Positions 59,265-64,000 of a stretch of 64,000 nucleotides of DNA are shown piece by piece. How positions within the stretch are numbered: position 1 is the stretch's first letter; each line of letters starts with the position of its first letter. Below the pieces are notes generated by a model that was given only the letters and a program-made list of their open reading frames with translations, was not told the origin of the DNA and did no database searches. This DNA comes from Candidatus Ruthia sp. Cpac_8_S14 (lineage in GTDB: Bacteria > Pseudomonadota > Gammaproteobacteria > PS1 > Pseudothioglobaceae). The stretch spans positions 711,380-775,379 of the forward strand of contig CP072533.1 in NCBI GenBank assembly GCA_021730205.1, given 5' to 3'. Position numbers and translations under genes: made by a program.

Positions 59265-60221
59265 ATGCTTAATGATTTTTATAAATGTGCCACATCAACA
59301 CAATTAGATTTGATATGCACACAACTTATCAACTTATCAACCCGTGCATTTAATACAAATAACGGCAATATACCCAAATGGGAACAAGCCATTGAACAAA
59401 TTAAAACTCAAAATACTGGCAGTCTTAATTTTATAACGCCCTATTTAAACATTAGCGCTCACCATATTAATAATCTCACTTTGGAAAAATCTTTAAAACA
59501 GCTTATGCCCTGGCGCAAAGGGCCTTATCAAATTGGCAATTTACAACTTAATAGTGAATGGCGTGGTGATATGAAATGGCATAGACTCATTCCCTATGTC
59601 AAGCCACTTAAAGATAAAGTTGTGCTTGATGTTGGCTCTGGTAATGGCTACTTTACTTATCTTATGGCAATTTCAGGTGCTGAAATTGCACTAGGCATTG
59701 AACCGTTCTTATTATTTAATTATCAGTTTCAAGCTATTCGTACATTAATTAACAATCCACCAAATGCATTTGTATTGCCATTACGCTTAGAAGAAATGCC
59801 AAAAAGACCTTTGTTTGATACGGTATTTTCCATGGGTGTTTTATATCACCAAAAAGACCATAGGTTACATTTGAAACAACTAAAAGATGTTATGAAGCCA
59901 GATGGGGAGCTCATCTTAGAAACATTCATTATTGATTTGGGAAAAGTTGAAGAAATTATTCCAAAAGGGCGTTATTCTAAAATGCGAAACGTTTACTGCT
60001 TGCCATCAGCAAATACACTACGTACTTGGCTTGAAGATGCAGAATTTAAAAACATTAAATTGTTGGATATTACCAAAACTACATCAAAAGAACAACGAGC
60101 CACCCATTGGATTGGCAATAACACACAGTCTCTTAAAGATTTTCTTGACCCAAATAATAGCGACTTAACCATTGAAGGGTTGCCAGCACCTAAACGTGCA
60201 ATTTTTATTTGTCAAAAATAA
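59265..60221 (+). CDS. cmoB: tRNA U34 carboxymethyltransferase
   Basis: This 318-residue enzyme uses carboxy-SAM to make cmo5U34 in tRNAs that read NNA/NNG/NNU codons. The SAM fold motif is VLDVGSGNGYFTYLM; other family text includes LMPWRKGPYQIGNLQL, EWRGDMKWHRL, and GVLYHQKDHRLHL. cmoA, which makes carboxy-SAM, is not adjacent. The tRNA-Leu(UAG) at 48.6 kb is a plausible substrate type. Confidence 0.95.
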   Translation: MLNDFYKCATSTQLDLICTQLINLSTRAFNTNNGNIPKWEQAIEQIKTQNTGSLNFITPYLNISAHHINNLTLEKSLKQLMPWRKGPYQIGNLQLNSEWRGDMKWHRLIPYVKPLKDKVVLDVGSGNGYFTYLMAISGAEIALGIEPFLLFNYQFQAIRTLINNPPNAFVLPLRLEEMPKRPLFDTVFSMGVLYHQKDHRLHLKQLKDVMKPDGELILETFIIDLGKVEEIIPKGRYSKMRNVYCLPSANTLRTWLEDAEFKNIKLLDITKTTSKEQRATHWIGNNTQSLKDFLDPNNSDLTIEGLPAPKRAIFICQK

Positions 60222-60260
60222 ATTGAGTAGTATAATTATTCTTTTTTAGAAAAAATTATT

Positions 60261-61178
60261 ATGATTTCTCGTTCACTTCTAACAATAATAGCCCTGTTAC
60301 TTTCTGCAAATATCTTTGCAGTGCAAAATATTGTAGTCAGTATTAAGCCCATTCACTCTATTGTTAGTAGTCTAACTCAAGGAATAACAGAACCGAAATT
60401 ATTACTAAAAACCAGTCAGTCAGCGCATCATGCTCATCTAAAACCCTCTCAATTATCCTTATTGAGCCATGCAGACTTAGCTATTTTTATTCACCCTACT
60501 TTTGAAGGCGGGCTTAAAAAAGTATTGGCTAATCTTGATGCTAATAAAAAACTAATTATTGGCAATATGAAAGATATTCATCTTATTCACAATGAGGAAC
60601 ATGAGGGAGGCGAAAAACATGAAGAGAGTGATGAAGAAGATGGATATGATAAGCATCAGAAGGTAGTCAACTATCACCTCTGGCTAGATATAAACAATAT
60701 GCAAATATTCGCAAAGAAACTGATTGAAAGATTGATTAAAGTTGACCCTGATAACCGATCAAATTACACAGTTAATTTAGACAAACTTAACAAAAATTTA
60801 GACAAACTCAAACAAGATATTAATCAAAAAATATCAGCTTATAAACCTAAAGTATTTGCAAGTTATTCCAATACTTTTGATTATTTTACCAACGCCAACC
60901 AATTAAATAAATCGATTAATATTACGAGTTACCACGACCACGGTGAAAGATTGAGTATATTTAAAATGCTTGAGGCTAGAAAGATAATGAAAGAAACACA
61001 AACAAAATGTTTACTCACCATAAAAGTACCAAAAAAAAACACTAATTCATTAACCGAAGGTCTGAATATAAATTCAGCAAACATTGACATTATAGGTTTT
61101 AATATTCAGCAAGGATCTGATCATTATTTTAAACTAATGCATCATATCACTAATAAAGTTGTCCAATGTCTCAGGTAA
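60261..61178 (+). CDS. znuA: ZnuA-like zinc ABC transporter binding protein with altered ligand set
   Basis: This 305-residue protein has a signal peptide (ending FAVQN), a substrate-binding A-1 fold, and a His/Glu/Asp-rich loop (NEEHEGGEKHEESDEED) typical of zinc-specific members. Ligand histidines are seen in HHAHLKPSQL and NYHLWLDI. The third, normally in FHDAYGYF, is replaced by YSNTFDYF, and the usual DPLG Asp region reads IGFNIQQG. A nearby SYHDHGE might compensate. No permease or ATPase gene is adjacent. Substrate is therefore uncertain. Confidence 0.75.
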   Translation: MISRSLLTIIALLLSANIFAVQNIVVSIKPIHSIVSSLTQGITEPKLLLKTSQSAHHAHLKPSQLSLLSHADLAIFIHPTFEGGLKKVLANLDANKKLIIGNMKDIHLIHNEEHEGGEKHEESDEEDGYDKHQKVVNYHLWLDINNMQIFAKKLIERLIKVDPDNRSNYTVNLDKLNKNLDKLKQDINQKISAYKPKVFASYSNTFDYFTNANQLNKSINITSYHDHGERLSIFKMLEARKIMKETQTKCLLTIKVPKKNTNSLTEGLNINSANIDIIGFNIQQGSDHYFKLMHHITNKVVQCLR

Positions 61179-61954
61179 GATTTGCCTTTAATAAAGCCTC
61201 AAATAATTATGACGACCATGCATTTTTACAAAAAGAAATTGCTGTTAGGTTGGATCAAAAACTTAATACTATTTCATCCAAAGCTGACATCGTTCTTGAT
61301 CTTGGTGCAGGCACCGGTTTACTTAGCCAACAACTAATTAAACGCTTTTCAAACTCAGAAATTATTTGTCTAGATTTTGCTCAACAGCCTTTAAAATATA
61401 ATTCATCTAATAGTAAAATTTGTGCCAATGCTAATTATTTGCCACTACCAGACAATAGCGTTAATATGATTACTTCTAACTTGATGATGCAGTGGTGTTC
61501 AAATCTTAATACTTTGTTTTCAGAATGTTTTCGCGTGCTTAAAAACAATGGATTAATTCTATTCTCTACCTTTGGTCCAGATACACTAAAAGAATTAAAA
61601 AAAAGTTGGTCAATTGTGGATGATAAAATACATGTCAACACTTTTATTGACATGCATGATATTGGCGATCAAATGCTACAAAACGGGTTTCAAAATCCTG
61701 TAATGGAAATGGAAACCTTAACACTCACTTATCAAACAGTCATTGATTTATTGCGCGATCTTAAAGCTATTGGCGCCCAAACAGTTACTAAACGCTCAAA
61801 ATCCCTAACTGGTAAAGACAAGTTTCAACTGATGATTAAGATGTATGAATCTTATAAAAATAATGGGAAATTACCAGCCACTTACGAAATTATTTATGGA
61901 CATGCGTGGAGAAAAACGACTGGCGTTGGTAATATCACACTTGAAAGTCAATAA
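61166..61954 (+). CDS. bioC: Malonyl-[ACP] O-methyltransferase BioC
   Basis: This 262-residue SAM-dependent enzyme methylates malonyl-ACP to begin pimelate synthesis for biotin. The N terminus VRFAFNKASNNYDDHAFLQK and SAM motif VLDLGAGTGLLSQQL are family-typical; NLMMQWCSNLNTLF and LIFSTFGPDTLKELK follow. It overlaps the znuA-like gene by 13 bases. Other bio genes are not in the window. Confidence 0.92.
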   Translation: MSQVRFAFNKASNNYDDHAFLQKEIAVRLDQKLNTISSKADIVLDLGAGTGLLSQQLIKRFSNSEIICLDFAQQPLKYNSSNSKICANANYLPLPDNSVNMITSNLMMQWCSNLNTLFSECFRVLKNNGLILFSTFGPDTLKELKKSWSIVDDKIHVNTFIDMHDIGDQMLQNGFQNPVMEMETLTLTYQTVIDLLRDLKAIGAQTVTKRSKSLTGKDKFQLMIKMYESYKNNGKLPATYEIIYGHAWRKTTGVGNITLESQ

Positions 61955-61962
61955 ATCTTTTT

Positions 61963-62620
61963 CTAATTAAACTCTTGTACCTTTAATATAGAAGATTCAA
62001 CCATATCCTGATGTTCGAAATCAATTAATATTTTATCTACTATGGCTTCACACTCATGTCTGCATGAAGGCGATTGTCATAAAGGATCTTTAGTAGTAAA
62101 TCATCCAAATCTCTTAATAAATCTAGTACACTTTTGTCATTTTGCAATGGAAGGGCTAAAACCCCATTTGGAAGTTCCATTGCTTACGTTAATTCTTCAA
62201 CAACAAAAGTAGGCAATAAACCATAGTGTATTGCATGATCAACAGAAATAATAACCAGTGCATTAGTTAATTCGGATTTCTAAATTTAACAAACAATTAC
62301 TCTGAGTATCGAGATTTTTGATGTTGATATAACGATTAATCGCCGATTTACAATGCGCTTTTTTGGTTAACAGTATTTTAAAATTAGGATTTTTATCATT
62401 TTTATTAATAATCACTCTTGTAATTTTAGATAAATCTTGGAAATGGTCTTGGATAAGTGCTTCAGCAATATCAACTCGGTATCTAATTGGTTGTTGCCAA
62501 CGTCTTAATTTTGTTTGTCTTAACTAATACTCGTTCTTAGATTGCCATGGTGCCAATAAGTCAGCACATACAATGTTTGAGTAAAAACAAACTAATAATA
62601 TCCACACTCCACTCAAACGA
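61963..62620 (-). pseudogene. DUF2927-type secreted protein, broken
   Basis: The minus strand begins with a signal-like WILLVCFYSNIVCADLLAPW, meets a TAG, then LRQTKLRRWQQPIRYRVDIA and LIQDHFQDLSKITRV. After shifts come FVVEELTQAM-like text (one stop), LPLQNDKSVLDLLRDLDDLL and LYDNRLHADMS, the order of DUF2927 conserved blocks (EE near the middle, then D..LL..LYD..L..GM). At least three lesions. It lies just downstream of the HlyD gene on the same strand. Confidence 0.6.
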
Positions 62621-62627
62621 TATTTAA

Positions 62628-63797
62628 TTACTTCTCGTTAAGAGCGCCACTAAAGCCACGACTAATTGGCTTGGTTAAATAAGTGAATAAAGAACGCCTT
62701 CCGACTTTAACATCAATCGTGCCTGACATGCCTAATTTGACATTAATCGCCTTGGATTTGACATTATCTTCATGCTCTGGCCCTTCAATTTTAACATTTA
62801 CTTGATAAAAAGTCGTTTGTCTTCCAGAAGAGTCTTTATCTAACAAAGTGTCCGAACTGATGTAATTTAGTGTGCCTTTTAAACCACCAAAAATAGTATA
62901 ATCAAATGCATCAAGTTTAATCACCACTGGCATGCCCAATTTTAGTCTACCAATATCAACAGGATTAATTTTTGCTTCTAAAATAACACCACCTTGAGAA
63001 GGGGATATTTCCATCAATTGCTCTCCAGCACGTAAAACACCACCAACAGTGGTTACTTTTAGCTCTTTAACAATACCTGATACAGGTGAATAAATATCAG
63101 TATATTCTAAGACACTTTTTTGTTTTTTAAGTTTATATAGATTTTTAGCCAACTCACCCTCCAACTTTTCAATTTCGGCACTGATTCTTCCGTAATATTT
63201 ATTTTTAGTATCTACCAATTTACGCTTAAAGTCTAATACTTTCTGTTTAGCTCTTAAAACTTCTAACTGACTAACATCACCTGTTCTTTCTAAACTTTGA
63301 GTAATTTCCCACTCCTCAGTACTCATTGCAAGACTTTCCTCCAGCATGGACACCTTTTGATTTAAAGAGCGCTTCTTTTGAACATACAAAGCTTTTTGTG
63401 TACTCATAAAATGAGGATAATCTTGGGTTAATTCATCAAATACAATGGGGTTTTCTAAAATTTCTGCATTGGCTCTTGCCAATGCAGACTTCAAATATGC
63501 TACTTGAGACCTTACCTCGTAATAACTCGCCTGTGCACGATCTTTTTCAAGCGTTGCTAGAAGTTGCCTCTGCTTAACGTGCTCACCCTCGCTAACTAAT
63601 AATTTAGATAAAACACCGCCATCAACCACTTGAATAATTTGGCTACTGTTATTAGCAACCACTTTACCTTGACAACGAACTGTTTCATCAATATCAAATA
63701 ATGATGCCCATAGTATAAAAGCAATGAAGCCGCCTAATAAAACATAAATAATCGAAAATGAATGCTCAATTTTTGACAAAATTTTCTCTAAATTCAT
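62628..63797 (-). CDS. Type I secretion membrane fusion protein, HlyD family
   Basis: A 389-residue periplasmic adaptor with a short cytoplasmic N terminus, one membrane helix (about residues 17-34), a lipoyl half-motif (VDGGVLSKLLVSEGEHVKQ), a long coiled coil (residues about 90-235), and the second lipoyl half (SPVSGIVKELKVTTVGG). It links the inner-membrane ABC transporter to an outer-membrane TolC-like channel to export large, often RTX, proteins. It overlaps the ABC gene by four bases. Confidence 0.93.
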   Translation of the reverse strand: MNLEKILSKIEHSFSIIYVLLGGFIAFILWASLFDIDETVRCQGKVVANNSSQIIQVVDGGVLSKLLVSEGEHVKQRQLLATLEKDRAQASYYEVRSQVAYLKSALARANAEILENPIVFDELTQDYPHFMSTQKALYVQKKRSLNQKVSMLEESLAMSTEEWEITQSLERTGDVSQLEVLRAKQKVLDFKRKLVDTKNKYYGRISAEIEKLEGELAKNLYKLKKQKSVLEYTDIYSPVSGIVKELKVTTVGGVLRAGEQLMEISPSQGGVILEAKINPVDIGRLKLGMPVVIKLDAFDYTIFGGLKGTLNYISSDTLLDKDSSGRQTTFYQVNVKIEGPEHEDNVKSKAINVKLGMSGTIDVKVGRRSLFTYLTKPISRGFSGALNEK

Positions 63798-64000
63798 GAC
63801 TTGGCCTCTTGTACTTTACCAGAAAGTTGTGCAATTACACCAACCTTTGGTCCATCCATCACTATTTGGTTTTTATTAACAACAATTAAACGGTCAACCA
63901 ATTCTATCATTTCCATTTTATGTGTTACCAACACCAACGTATCTTCTGCCTTTATTGTTTTCTTAAACATGTTGATTAACAACGCTTCTAAGTTACGATC
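63794..64000 (-). CDS. Type I secretion ABC transporter ATPase, 3' end only
   Basis: The open frame from the window edge encodes the last 68 residues: the region after Walker B, the switch histidine in LVLVTHKMEMIELVDRLIV, and NQIVMDGP. The VTHKxEMxxLVDRxIV phrasing is typical of LapB/LssB-type type I exporters. The rest lies outside the window. Confidence 0.85.
   Translation of the reverse strand, partial: DRNLEALLINMFKKTIKAEDTLVLVTHKMEMIELVDRLIVVNKNQIVMDGPKVGVIAQLSGKVQEAKS

Overview
ORGANISM. The window is AT-rich and carries a single-copy gammaproteobacterial gene set: gyrA, parC, a dcw-type block mraZ-rsmH-ftsL-ftsI, dapA-bamC, hda-pgsA, purMN, cmoB, bioC and trifunctional cysG. The proteins resemble those of the SUP05/Thioglobaceae sulfur-oxidising lineage, which includes the thiotrophic symbionts of deep-sea clams and mussels. 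That placement is my inference from protein character, AT bias and decaying Rhs/TRAP/type I secretion genes; no search was run. About 20 loci are pseudogenes whose parent family can still be read through frameshifts and stops. This fits a host-associated genome caught partway through reduction. LAYOUT. 1-5.8 kb: end of a class V aminotransferase, a dead MNT-HEPN gene, ferredoxin, secreted cyclophilin, mraY, dCMP deaminase, prfC. 5.8-14 kb (minus strand): cytochrome b561, a pentapeptide-repeat remnant, gyrA, aroG-folE2, a broken queD, parC. 14-16 kb: dead TRAP transporter (dctP, dctM). 16-24 kb: small membrane protein, nonsense-mutated mraZ, rsmH, ftsL, ftsI, dnaG (minus), an LpxL-type acyltransferase lacking its catalytic Glu, rpsO, prfB. 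24-29.4 kb: a graveyard of redox and accessory genes (HxlR, VOC, MdaB, LysR, catalase, encapsulated ferritin, Rhs, SNase) in which only glutathione reductase is intact. 29.4-32.6 kb: hisI-hisE-tatABC, then an ANTAR regulator and CBS protein. 32.7-34.4 kb: a dead TorF-type porin with a pentanucleotide repeat and an inserted copy of the tatA start, a dead amtB, and an intact glnK. 34.7-40.5 kb: divergent NAD-dependent ligase, bamC, dapA, a MITE-like element, intact glnK-amtB. 40.5-42.8 kb: four decaying or regulatory stretches (secreted carbohydrate-binding-like protein, XRE regulator, alanine dehydrogenase). 42.8-50.5 kb: trmD, dapE, ccmI, ccmF, serB, tRNA-Leu, a DUF2892 protein, cysG. 50.5-62 kb: Cys-rich protein, hda, pgsA, purM, purN, DUF3108 protein, uvrA, pyrH, frr, secreted orphan, cmoB, znuA-like, bioC. 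62-64 kb: dead DUF2927 gene, then a type I secretion HlyD protein and the end of its ABC ATPase. HOW IT FITS TOGETHER. Retained functions are replication and topology, translation, peptidoglycan and outer-membrane assembly, amino acid, purine and tetrapyrrole biosynthesis, cytochrome c maturation, Tat export and PII-controlled ammonium uptake. Lost functions are environmental: C4-dicarboxylate uptake, oxidative-stress enzymes and regulators, toxin-like Rhs and nuclease genes, a spare ammonium transporter, alanine catabolism and queuosine synthesis. I saw no CRISPR array, prophage, complete insertion sequence or convincing new multi-gene system. The most unusual signals are the porin locus (SSR plus tatA insertion), the catalytic substitution in the acyltransferase, the orphaned PII gene with a possible leader RNA, the MITE-like element, and the encapsulated ferritin with one stop codon.
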